Source: JBDHUW01 sp039809345 (GTDB taxonomy: Bacteria > Patescibacteriota > Gracilibacteria > Absconditabacterales > Absconditicoccaceae). From it: a stretch of 64,000 nucleotides of DNA. Of the stretch, positions 54,161-64,000 are shown one piece after another. Under the pieces are notes generated by a model, which worked only from the letters and a program-made list of their open reading frames with translations, searched no databases and was not told the origin of the DNA. Numbering within the stretch: position 1 is the stretch's first letter; each line of letters begins with the position of its first letter. The position numbers were made by a program, and so were the translations under genes. The stretch spans positions 62,001 through 126,000 of the forward strand of contig JBDHUW010000003.1 of assembly GCA_039809345.1 (NCBI GenBank). Reading direction: 5' to 3'.

Positions 54161-55429
54161 CTACCTCCTCTTTTTGGACCTTCTATCTGCCCTAGTAGAT
54201 TTATACTTTGGTTTAACAAATATTTCACCATCCTCATATCAACTAGTTTCATCCGCCTCTTTTGACCTTACATTGATAGACAATCAAAGTTTTTTTTCTA
54301 AAGCAATAATATTTTCACCTCATTTACCAATAATCGCGCCCTTATCATAATCATTTACACATAAATCAATTTCTGATTCTGACAATACCTTGATGTCAGC
54401 AGAAACTCATGTGTGCTTTTCTACAAGTATTTGTAAATATTTAGCTGCAAATGAGAATATCGATGAGACTCATCCGGTGTTTGATTGGATCTTCGATAAG
54501 TCCATCACTACAATTTGTTCTCCAAAACTATATATTTCATACAAAGCCTTGTTTGACAAGAAACTTGTTACTTGTAAGACTGGGCGGGCCAAATCCTGTG
54601 ACTGTAATCATGCAGGCACCTTCACTACTTGTTCGATAGTTAGCATTTCGTCAACTTTTCACGCATGAATAAATATCACAGTATCGATAACCTGGGGTAA
54701 ACTTCACATGTCAACATGACCAATAAATCTTTGAATACTATCAACTGGCTTGGTAGCATGTGTCACTCCTACTAGTCATATTCCAGTAAGTCTCAAATCT
54801 GCATATAGCTTAAAATCCTCTGCATTCCTTACTTCATCATATAGAGCATGATCAGGCCTTGACAACAATAGAATGTCTCTGATATCATTGTGAGATGCAT
54901 AATTGAATGAGTATTGAGAAACAGCATCTGGGACCATTAAATCACGAGGTGATTCTAGTGTTTTGACTATTTTTCTGTCAGATACATACTGCTCTGCCAA
55001 AGCTTGAGCAAAAGTAGTTTTTCACTCTCATGGCGCTCCTGAAACTAAAATTCACTTGGCAATTGAACGGATATGTGTTTCAACTTCTTTTGATAATCAG
55101 TAGTCTGAGAACGTCATTTTCTTGACAGGTCTAACTGCTGTAATTTCCATAGTGTCTACTAATGGCGGATAGACTATTACAATTCTATATGCTCATAGTT
55201 GTAGTACTTTTGAATATTGTTTATCTATTTCCAAAAACATCTCCTCTCAGGAAGAAGCTTCTACAAATAATTGATTCGCAATATTTTTTATGTCATTGTC
55301 GTTCAACACCTTCTCTCAAATATGCGCATGTCGTCATCCTGGTTTTCATGCTTTGGTTAGAATAGGGACTCCTGCCTTAAAATGAACAGACATAGTATTT
55401 GTTTCGAAATATGAATCTAATATCGACAT
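54161..55429 (-). CDS. PilT-type ATPase with C-terminal KH domain
   Basis: 422 aa. P-loop GAPGEGKTTFAQAL near residue 105, a Walker B-like region DHALYDEVRN, and LRLTGIGLVGVTHATKPVDSIQRFIG as in secretion ATPases. Near residue 345 a KH domain carries GAIIGKGGENIIALEKKLGL with the GxxG loop (IGKGG), and the tail is Lys/Arg-rich. ATPase plus KH is the layout of a conserved archaeal family that also carries a PIN domain; here no PIN domain is seen, and the first 90 residues are beta-rich. An RNA-related role is likelier than pilus retraction. A second ATG at 55393 is possible; the divergent gene starts only 15 bases away. Confidence 0.7.
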
Positions 55430-55444
55430 AGCAAGTGGTAAAAA

Positions 55445-56653
55445 ATGAAAAACATCAATATTATACTAATATTCTGTTGATTTTCTACTGGAATTATATT
55501 ATATGAAACCATGTTGTTTAAAATACAATGATTAGTTAGTACAGCTAAAAATCAATCAAACCTTACTTTTATCCTCGAAGTTCCTGAGGAAAAAGTGATC
55601 AAATACATATGCGGGAAATATAGTATTGCAGTTTTTTCTATTTCAGAATACAAAGAAAATATTCAATCATTTGGGAAAGCTTATTTTCGTTTTCTCTATG
55701 AGAAACAAGAATATACATTATATTCTAATTTCGATAAGGCGAAAGACCTATTTTCTACATTTCGCGAAGCGTGATTCAATATTACATATATAAACAATTT
55801 ACTGAAGCCACTCCCTGATGTTGATGTGCCTCGTGTACTAGAAAAGTTGAATAGTGATTATGCTAACCTCAATAAACCACAAGATATCAAAGACAAAAGT
55901 TATATACAACAATTTACCAATATGATTGTTGAACAGTGAAATGTTCAGCTTTCTGTGGTGAAAAAGGCTGCAGCTAAAACTATTGAGGAATCAGAACAAG
56001 TTCTCAACAATCTTTCTCCCGAACAAAAAATTAAACCACAGAATGTGAAAGTAAGAAATGCTGTTGAGGAACTAAAAAGAGTCAAGCTAGGTTCAAACAT
56101 AGTCAAAATTCGTGACCAAATCAGTTTAGTATACCAGCTGATGGAAAAAATCGAACTCGAGTATCTGGAAGAACAAAAGGAAATTGAAGTAAAGATTATA
56201 GAATGATCTACGGTAACATATTTGGATATTGTATCAGAACGAGATAAATACAAAAAAAGCATTAACCTCCAAAAAGCTAAGGCAAAAGGTGGATGAATCA
56301 GCTATTATGCAGTTTTTTGAACCCTATGATTATACCAAAAACTCATATGAAAAGAATTGCACAGTAGATTCAAAAATGTCATAGTTGTTATAGACACTCT
56401 CTACAACACATTGATATTATTTATAATGATGACTACAGTTTGGCTAGTCCTCTTTCAATTATTCAATAGCATAGCATTTGGAGGATCGTTTTTCACTGAA
56501 TCTTTCATAAATCTAGGCTTGATGTGAATTTGTAGTGCGCTACTTATGAAAATCAAAAAACCGCATCTTGTAAATCTACTTATCACATGACCTTTTTGTG
56601 CTATATTGTACTTTGTATTACATAAAATTATTTATGTAAATTTTTGATTATAA
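55445..56653 (+). CDS. Membrane protein with long cytoplasmic coiled-coil, unknown
   Basis: 402 aa. An N-terminal helix (NIILIFCGFSTGIILYET), about 120 mixed residues, then a Lys/Glu/Gln-rich coiled-coil zone (about 165-265, e.g. QLMEKIELEYLEEQKEIEVK), and three hydrophobic helices at the end (LYNTLILFIMMTTVWLVLF, INLGLMGICSALLM, LLITGPFCAILYFVL). No family recognised. It is 3 bases upstream of a second large membrane protein, so they form a unit. A structural or sensory role is possible; there is no catalytic motif. Confidence 0.65.
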
Positions 56654-56656
56654 AAG

Positions 56657-57967
56657 ATGACACGAAGTATATCAATCTTATCATTTATCACCTCGCTACT
56701 ATTGTTTTATATTAAATTACCTTGGTTAGCTCTTATCCCCTTGGTAATTAGTATGTATATAATTTTTACGAATTGAGATATCCAAACCAAAAATGATGAA
56801 TGGAAGTTTTCTAGATACCATATACTGTTTTGATTGCGGTGTGTGATTATAGTATGACTTTCATTATTACTGGATGTAATATGATTACAATTATTTGTGA
56901 TACTTTGCGCATTGCTCTGTCTTCATATGGTGATAATACGGTGGACACTATTAGCTAATTTTCAAGACGAATTTGTTATGTTTCATATTGGGTACTATTT
57001 TATTTCGTGTATACTACTTTGGTATGTGCCTGTAAATTATGGGATATATATGGGGATGATTGCTCGGTTGCTTTTTCCTATATGTACATTTTTGCTATAT
57101 GCAATAGGAAGTTTTTTGGTAGACTTATTTGTACCAATGCCTCTTGGCCGACACTATCGCACTTGAATCTTCTTTCTTATAAGCTTTTTGAGCAGTATAA
57201 TCTTATATTTCTTCTCATCTCCATCGCTTTGATGGTCTGCAGCTATGATCTTTTATGTTATCATTGTCCGATTCTTAGTATACCAGTATACCTCATATCT
57301 CGCTATAGAAAAACGTAAAAATGTCTATGCAGAAGACATACTTGAGGGGAAAAAAGTAATACAACAAGTAGAGTGAGTTCGATATTCATCACAAGCTTTT
57401 TTGTATCGCATATTGTATTCCTTAAAAAGACCATTACGTCTAGTTTTAGTTCTCTGTGGACCTGTACTACTTTGATGAGTGCTAGTAAGTTCTATCTATT
57501 TTGACTCATCATTAGGATTTTTTAGTACAATGGTGATAATCATGACCACAATCGTCCTTTATGCAATTGCCAACAACTGATGGGCAAAAATAAAATACCC
57601 TGTATATTATTCAGATGCATTGTTGGGGCTATCTGTCAACATTGCCTTTGGCCGGGTATTGTTCAAAAGCACAACAGGGTTCTATGATACAACATTTATA
57701 TTTATATGAATGGGGTGGAGTATCATAATGCATGCATTTAGCATACTCTTTTCAAAGCAATTATTATACTGGAACAATAAAAGAAAGTTTCCATTGCTGT
57801 TATGATATATGGGGAGCAATATAGCTTTCAGCATCATGATTATCATACTATTGTCTTGATTATGACTTGCGTGAACATTCTTGTGGTCTATCATATTACT
57901 TTATATATGAGTCATATGAACCATGCTCTACTTTTGTTCTCGTACACTGTTTAGTGATGAGGTGTAA
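56657..57967 (+). CDS. Polytopic membrane protein, unknown
   Basis: 436 aa, about 12 hydrophobic helices with a cytoplasmic loop in the middle (AIEKRKNVYAEDILEGKKVIQQVEG). Many helix glycines are TGA. No transporter signature was recognised. It is coupled to the coiled-coil membrane protein upstream. Its last 17 bases overlap the end of the opposing 736-aa gene. Confidence 0.65.
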
Positions 57968-60161
57968 TATATCTTTTGTTATAGTAAGTCACTGTCTTCA
58001 AATATCATCTGAATCGTATAATATCTTCTCCAGATAGTCATCAAAATATATCTTCAGCCCTTTTGCCATAGCAGTACTGTGATCGATTTTCCGCTGCGAT
58101 TTCATGATACCCATGATTATCATCTGTGCTATTTATAGCCGAGAATAGGTCATGATAAGTTATTAACATATGTTTAAATACAGGGATCATATGTGCAATA
58201 AAATCATCAGACATATTCAGCACATCTACACAATATATTTTTAATAACTCATTGATATGGTCATCTATGCCTTTTTTTTGATTTTTTTCTATCACATAAT
58301 GAGCGTATAGATATAGACCCATCAATGTTTCGCGTAGTGTATGTAGTATTCAGAGTATACTAGCGTTACCATACTTTTCTTGTAAGATATGTATGATTGT
58401 ATGGAGATGTTCAATTGTAATCTTATATATCCAGTAGTCAGGAGTATAGAGATTTTCTTTGAATGAAGTGATCTCTTCGACTCAGAAATGGTTTTGTATA
58501 AGCGCAGAAAAAACAAATCAATCAAAGTATGGATCATATATTTCGTATGCCTTTTGGATGATTTCCTTATTGTCTAGGCGGACCAAGGCTGATATTTTTT
58601 CACCAAATCTCTCTCAAAACAATGCGATCAAATTGGTGTTTTTACTGTATAATTTGATATCTTTTGCAAGTAGGTCCTGCAAAATTCCTGCAATAAATGA
58701 GGATTCAAACAGTTTTATAATACATATATTTGAATAGACCTCTCTAAATGTAGCACGAAATGGAAGATGAAATCTATCTTTACCAGCACGAATATTTTCA
58801 AACGCATATTTATAATAAAAAACATTCTTGCTATAGCTATACAATAATCAACTATAATAGTAATATGCATCATGCTTGTTGGTCTTGTCAATACACTTCA
58901 TAATTTCTGCGATCACCTCTCTTCAAAATCCTCTTATATATCGAGAATCTCACCTTCACAGCCGATATCACCCTACATAAGTGATATAGAAATTCATTAG
59001 TCTCTCCATAGCTTCAGATTCCTGTTTTAAGCGAAGAGGAACATTATTCATATCTATATTTCATCCTTCTCCAATAGTCGACATTCGTTCATCTATTTTT
59101 TCATTTTCATTAATTTGCATAGTTGGTGCTCATTTTTGAAATACGTGAGTAATATATTTTTTCATTGCATCAAAGTATTTTGTTCTGAAATTTGTATAAT
59201 CAGATATATATCAAATGAATTCCTCAAATCTACTTCAATCACTCAAAAACGATTTTACATATGAATCTACTTTCTCATCTCCAAAAAAGTTATGTACAAA
59301 ATGACGGATAGTCACTCAAAGCGAATCACCGTCATATATATATCTCAATAGGATGTCAGCGGGGAAAAGTAAATGTACAATGTTTTTTTCAGTTGTAGAA
59401 AACGTAGTGCTTATCGAAGAAATTTCTATATTCTTCAGTAAATCTTGCACTAAAGGCTGTAGTGCTCATCATTTTAGCTCATCATAATAGAGCCAGCCAT
59501 AAAATTGTTGTAATTGCACCCCTGGAATGTCTAATATCTGATTACTATACTTGTAGAAATAATAAAGCATAAATAAAACATGCATATTCGTTTTCAGCAT
59601 AAACATTTTATACTTTTCAACAATGCTTTTTGTGTATTTTTTTCAAGACTGCACCAACATAAATTCATATAATGAAAATAACACCTCAATAAACCAAGAA
59701 AAATCTCTTTGAATATCTGGTCATGGAAATACTTTTAGTCTTGACTGAAATATAAACGTAAGTAGATAAATCGTATACAAAAACTGTGCTCAATAAAAAT
59801 CCTCTTCTTCATCTATGATTTCTTGTAAATACACTGAAGCAATCATGGTGATAGCATGAGCCAACTGTCACGGTGCATATGATCTAAACCCATTTAGATT
59901 AGCTGCGGCTGCATATCAATAATAAAAATCAACATCTTTTACTTTGATAGTTGGGGATTCTCAAAATCATATTTTAACTTCAAAGGGATCGAGTGCAATA
60001 TCAAAGAGATTAAGCTTATAGTTTTCAACTATTTTTCTCGTGATCACAGAAAAATATTGCTTGGCTGAAATAAATCATACGAAAATACTTGCCGGATTCA
60101 TAGGATTATTGACCATCTCATCAGGGAAGAGAGATAGCATCATTCTCTTAAATAAATGCAT
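57951..60161 (-). CDS. Large cytoplasmic protein, unknown
   Basis: 736 aa, mostly helical, rich in Tyr, Phe, Ile and Asp, with no signal peptide and no clear membrane span. Recurrent motifs are aromatic pairs such as FYKYSNQIL, FFGDEKVD and YYYYSGLLYSYS. No P-loop, zinc or catalytic motif was seen and no family recognised. Start ATG (MHLFKRMML) was chosen because a slightly earlier ATG is out of frame and stops at once. Convergent with, and overlapping by 17 bases, the membrane protein gene at 56657. It may belong functionally with the two proteins at 55445-57967. Confidence 0.7.
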
Positions 60162-60253
60162 GTGACATTATAATTATAAAAAAGAGCAGATATCTATTTT
60201 CTAACATAGATGTTCTACTCTTATTTGAGGTAATTTGCAATATTATTTGTATG

Positions 60254-60835
60254 TTATTGTGATACTCCCCTGCTTGTTTCTCACTTCGAATCATCTTTTT
60301 CTACACTTCTCAAAGTAATATCGAATATCAATGTCTTACCTGCCATTGGATGATTTGAATCTACTACCACCTCAGTATCTGTGATTTCAGTCACTGTGAC
60401 AATCTGTCATCCTATCTGGTACGTTTGTCATACCTTGGCTTCTAATCATGCTTCTTGAAAGAGTGATTTCTCGATTCTAGACTTTTTTGTCTCGTCATAT
60501 TCTCCATATCAATCTTTTGGCTCAACAGTGATCTTTCTAGACTTGCCGACTTTTAGCCCGTTCACAGCATCACCGAATCATTTTATAACCTGATTCCCTC
60601 AAACAGTAAATGATAGTGGCGCATATGTTCTATCAGGAGTATAGAGTGCATTTTCTTTGGCTACTGATTCTATGTTTGTATCAAATACTTGACCATCGGG
60701 GTATGTTCAAACATAGTCAACTGTGACTACCTTACCTGTATAATCTGTGTTACCTACAGATCCATTGAAATAAAACAATCATGCTATAACTAATACAATG
60801 ATTAGAGCTCAGATAATTCAAATGGTTTTTTTCAT
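60254..60835 (-). CDS. Membrane-anchored FKBP-type peptidyl-prolyl isomerase (SlyD-like)
   Basis: 193 aa. An N-terminal anchor or signal (IGIIGALIIVLVIAGLFYF), then FKBP strands: VVTVDYVGTYPDGQVFDTN, the substrate loop with PLSFTVGGNQVIKGFGDAVNGLKVG, ITVEPKDGYGEYDE, an insert-in-flap domain, and DSNHPMAGKTLIFDITL (the SlyD-type N-H-P-L-A-G-K motif). It would help fold exported proteins, in line with the many secreted proteins here. The C-terminal tail runs on past a TGA read as Gly to SRGVSQ. Confidence 0.88.
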
Positions 60836-60895
60836 GAATAAAGAATAAACTAATAAATATATTTCATACTATAAAATCTATAATATTTTGCAATC

Positions 60896-61342
60896 CTAAC
60901 TATCAATCATTTTTTTATATAGATATCTTCATCGAGACTGTATAGGAGATAAGGATTCAGAAAGTGGTTCTGTATTTGTATCTTCCACGTTTTGTCAATT
61001 GATAGTATTTGAAGCACTATCAGGAGTAGATTGTAAGAAAAAAACACGCTCTCATGGTAAAACTATACTATTATCATGAGCTACGAACACTGCTGACTCA
61101 GGAAGTGAGTATACGTACGCTTGGATTGATTTGTATTGTTTATGACGAGCCAATGAAAGCGTTTCTTTGATCACCTGTTCAATAGATCATTGCATGGTTG
61201 CATAATTTATGAAAACCTTGATAGAGGCAATCATGATCAAAAAAACAAAAACCAAGCCATAATATTTTATATGATATGGTTTCAGTCTCCATTTTTTGTA
61301 AGGTGACTGTGGTGCTAAGCCACTATTTATTTTCTTTTCCAT
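60896..61342 (-). CDS. Single-span membrane protein, possibly FtsB/DivIC-like
   Basis: 148 aa. A 30-residue cytoplasmic start, one helix (YYGLVFVFLIMIASIKVFI), a short helical stretch (SIEQVIKETLSLARHKQ) and a segment SLPESAVFVAHDNSIVLPGERVFFL that resembles the E-hhAxxxxxhhxPGE end of DivIC/FtsB. The Ser/Thr-rich tail is not conserved. Assignment to divisome proteins is tentative: the topology and one motif only. It lies between FKBP (60-base gap) and the nusA leader. Confidence 0.45.
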
Positions 61343-61414
61343 ATCTAATATGCATAAATTTCTGCACAGAAAAATCAACTTGTATTATCTACCTAAATGA
61401 ATAATCTATTCACT

Positions 61415-61440
61415 GTCCCACGGCGAGGGGGACTTTTTTT
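61415..61440 (+). terminator. Terminator hairpin in the nusA leader
   Basis: GTCCC (61415-61419) pairs with GGGAC (61429-61433), followed by seven T. It lies 35 bases before the nusA start on the same strand, with no plus-strand gene before it. A weak promoter (TTCTGC at 61360-61365, 17 bases, TATTAT at 61383-61388) would put it in the nusA leader. This suggests attenuation, possibly by NusA itself. Confidence 0.55.
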
Positions 61441-61474
61441 GAAATAAAACATTTACCCTTAATATATATGTCAC

Positions 61475-62509
61475 ATGCAACTAGATGGAAAAACCATTCA
61501 GGCCTCAATCATGCAACTTATCGACGACTACAAGTTTGATCCATATCAAGTGATGGAAATCGTTAAACTATGAATTAGATCTGCATTCAAAAAAGACTAT
61601 TTGCCAAATGAAAAAAAAGTACAATTACAGGTTAACATTGAGAAAGATGGAACTATTCGTATTTTTAGAGAATATGAAGTAGTAGAAATAGTAGAAGATT
61701 CTTGAGTTCAGATGCTCCTTGCAGATGCTCAGAAGATCAGAAAAGATATCAAAGCATGAGAACTTGTATTGATGGATATCACACCAGAGACACTTGAATT
61801 TTCTAGAATCGCCGTACAAGCAGCAGCTCAAACAATCAAGCAAAATCTCAAAAATATAGAAAGAGAAAGATTCTATGAAAAATTTCAACACAAGCAGTGA
61901 GAACTCCTTAGAGCAAAAGTTCTTAGAGTCAATTGAGATAGTATAGTACTTGATATAGAAGGGACTACTGTGGTTTTAGCGCCTGAAGGACAGATCCCTT
62001 GAAGGGTGTATAACCCTGGAGAAGAAATATTTGTACTCCTAAGAGAAATTTCTAAATGACTATGAGGTATTACACTTACAATTACTCAATCATCGCATGA
62101 TTTCATAGAAGCAATTCTTAGAAAAATTGTTCCTGAACTTGAAGAAAATAAGGTTGCTATTAGAAAAATAGTAAGAATACCTGGTAAAAGAAGTAAATTA
62201 CTTGTATCTGCACTTGATGAAAAAATTGATCCAGTAGGTGTATTTGTATGACAAAGGGCAGACAGGATCAATACAATTCTTACCCTTCTTGATGGAGAAA
62301 AAATTGATTTTGTAGAATTCAATGATGATGATGACATTAGACTGATAGCAGACTCATTGAAGCCAGCGAGAATAGAAAGTATTGAACTCAAAGGGAAACG
62401 CGCAATCGTGACACTACCAGAGGAACAAAAACCATTAGCATTCGGGAAATGATGATCTAACATTAAATTAGCAAGCCAATTGACTGGTTATTCTATAGAA
62501 ATTAAATAA
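61475..62509 (+). CDS. nusA: Transcription elongation factor NusA
   Basis: 344 aa. N-terminal RNA-polymerase domain (MQLDGKTIQASIMQLIDDYK), an S1 domain (GELLRAKVLRVNGDSIVLDIEGTTVVLAPEGQIPGRVYNPGE), then two KH domains with ITLTITQSSHDFIEAIL, DPVGVFVGQRADRINTIL and AFGKGGSNIKLASQLTG. It controls pausing, termination and antitermination. There are no acidic C-terminal repeats, as in most non-proteobacterial NusA. Another ATG 14 bases earlier is out of frame. It heads the operon nusA - site-2 protease - prfA. Confidence 0.94.
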
Positions 62510-62512
62510 TTG

Positions 62513-63166
62513 ATGATGGATATCCAAAACATAATATTTGTTTGAATTATTATTATCATTTCACTTAGTCTCCACGAATATGCGCATGCACGGATGGCAG
62601 ACCGTCTTGGTGATCCTACGCCACGCATACAGTGAAGATTGACTCCGAACCCACTCGCTCATATAGACCCTATATGATTTATTATGATTTTTATAATAAA
62701 TTTCTGATGGGGAAAGCCTGTAATGACAAATCCATCCTATTTTCGTAATCCAATTAAATGAGATTTTTTGGTTGCAATGGCTGGTCCCTTGTCGAATATC
62801 ATATTGGCTATATTGTGAGGAATTATAATTATGGTCTTTGGGAAAATTATTTGAGTAGAATCAGCTTATGAGCTTATAAGCTCCAGCGACCTAGTTGTGC
62901 AGTTTTGGATGATGTTTGTCGTAATCAATATATGATTAGCTGTTTTTAACCTCCTTCCAATTTTCCCACTTGATTGATATAGAATAATTAAAATCGCATC
63001 GCCGTCATTGTGATACTGGATGGAAAGAAATGGCCAAATATTACAAATAGTTTTTTTAGTCTTGATTATATGACCTTGAAGTTCCATGATATCTACCATC
63101 ATTTCAACCGTTTCACAAACTATCCTCTCTATACTATTTATTTTTCTTAGCCAAATATTTTACTAG
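62513..63166 (+). CDS. Site-2 protease family membrane metalloprotease (M50)
   Basis: 217 aa. LSLHEYAHARMADRLGDPT (HExxH zinc site in the first helix) and NLLPIFPLDGYRI (the N-x-x-P-x-x-P-L-D-G motif with the third ligand Asp) define the family; about six hydrophobic helices. It cleaves membrane proteins within the bilayer, often anti-sigma factors. It is the short form without a PDZ domain. It begins 3 bases after nusA and is followed after 24 bases by prfA. Confidence 0.9.
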
Positions 63167-63190
63167 TTCTATCCCCTAATTAATTTACAT

Positions 63191-64000
63191 ATGCTCGATA
63201 AATTACAGTCAATAGAAAAAACATACTTGGATCTACAAGCTCAATTATACGATCCTATAGTAGCTACAGATCAGAAATTAGCGAGAGAAATCAACAAAAA
63301 ACTTCTAAACTTAGAAGAGGCATTTAATTTGTTTCAGATCTATAAAAAAGTAGATTCTCAAAAAAAAGAAGCCGAAAGTATGTTGGCTAGTGAGACAGAT
63401 GATGAAATGATTACACTTGCCAAGGCAGAATTAGATGATGCACTGAGTAAAATACCTGAATTAGAAGAAAAACTCAAGGTAGCACTATTACCCAAAGATC
63501 CAAACGATGACAAAGACGTATTTCTTGAAATCAGACCAGCAGCTGGATGAGATGAAGCTTGATTGTTTGCAGCCGAATTACTCAAGGCATATATGCTTTA
63601 TGCACAAAACCAATGATGGAAAACAGAAATCATCGAGCAGCAATACTCTGACATATGATGAGTCAAATTTGTCATGGTAAAAATGGCTTGAAATAAAGTA
63701 TATTCAAAAATGAAATTTGAATCTTGAGTTCATCGTGTCCAAAGAATTCCTGCTACCGAGTCTCAATGACGTGTGCATACATCCACAATTACTGTTGCTA
63801 TCATGCCTGAGGCTGAAGATGTCGATGTAAACATCAATCCAAATGATGTACAGATGGACACATATGCAGCATCATCAGCGTGATGACAAAATGCGAATAA
63901 GAATCAAACTTGAGTACGTCTGCACCACCTTCCTAGTTGATTAATCGTAACTATCTGAGATAGCAAATCACAACTTCAAAATAAAGAAAAAGCATGGTCT
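63191..64000 (+). CDS. prfA: Peptide chain release factor 1 (partial, runs off window)
   Basis: The first 270 codons are present. PAT at residues 187-189 in RVQRIPATESQGRVHTS is the RF1 tripeptide that reads UAA and UAG; RF2 would have SPF. GGQ at 231-233 in SSAGGQNANKNQTGVRLHH is the hydrolysis motif, and both its glycines are TGA codons. RF1 fits an organism in which UGA is sense and RF2 is dispensable. An N-terminal coiled coil (about 1-110) precedes. Third gene of the nusA operon. Confidence 0.95.

Noticed and set aside
60161..60180. ATG a few bases upstream of the 736-aa gene start
   Set aside because: It is out of frame and meets TAA after six codons.
1..64000. CRISPR array, rRNA operon, tRNA genes, prophage
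   Set aside because: No regularly spaced direct repeats, no conserved rRNA stretches, no cloverleaf with T-loop and acceptor stem, and no phage structural genes were seen by eye. A short or diverged tRNA could still be missed without a covariance search.

Overview
The window comes from a bacterium that reads UGA as glycine (NCBI translation table 25), i.e. the Absconditabacteria (SR1) / Gracilibacteria (BD1-5) side of the candidate phyla radiation. Almost every gene is cut into short pieces if TGA is read as stop, and becomes one full-length family member if TGA is read as Gly. UGA falls on conserved glycines: P-loops of ABC and Clp ATPases, SAM-binding motifs, and both glycines of the release factor 1 GGQ motif. 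All real genes end in TAA or TAG. DNA is AT-rich and packed: stops and starts overlap (ATGA, TAATG), convergent genes abut or overlap, and no gene-free stretch exceeds about 300 bases. No rRNA, tRNA or CRISPR array was seen.

Layout. 1-6030 (leftward): lysyl-tRNA synthetase with a C-terminal HD domain, a small acidic protein, a PriA-like remnant, a TIM-barrel protein, UppS, DnaN and a prepilin. 6214-7245: an intact IS481-like element with a 15-bp target duplication. 7271-10471: an M41-like peptidase (+), then map-sodA-miaA (-). 10570-12550: a small membrane protein, a foreign-looking secreted beta-barrel candidate that uses no UGA codon, and a truncated uvrB. 12569-20953: valS, uridine kinase-like protein, IMPACT-family protein, ABC-F ATPase, HAD-like protein, HemW. 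20954-28853 (leftward): a long array with two small membrane proteins, a secreted trypsin-fold protease, two S-layer-homology-like surface proteins, aspS, a HIT protein and two small proteins. 28969-35661: adk, an HD hydrolase, glycyl-tRNA synthetase, a secreted HELGH metalloprotease, then a ClpC-type ATPase and a YtxH-like protein (-).

35849-51423 is a cell-surface glycan locus made of two convergent halves whose stop codons are one base apart (42729/42731): Wzx-type flippase, three GT2, two FkbM methyltransferases and a class I methyltransferase on +; two methyltransferases, two GT4, GT2, GtrA, a GT-C-like membrane protein, another membrane protein and a DUF2304-GT2 fusion on -. It is followed by xseA, a pyruvate kinase with lost catalytic residues and a PilT-type ATPase with a KH domain. 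55445-60161 holds three unrecognised large proteins, two of them integral membrane. 60254-64000: FKBP, a possible FtsB/DivIC-like protein, and the operon nusA - site-2 protease - prfA, which runs off the window.

Taken together: core translation (four tRNA synthetases, NusA, RF1, Map, MiaA, ABC-F), little metabolism, and heavy investment in secreted proteases, surface-layer proteins and glycans, as expected of an episymbiont or predator attached to another bacterium.
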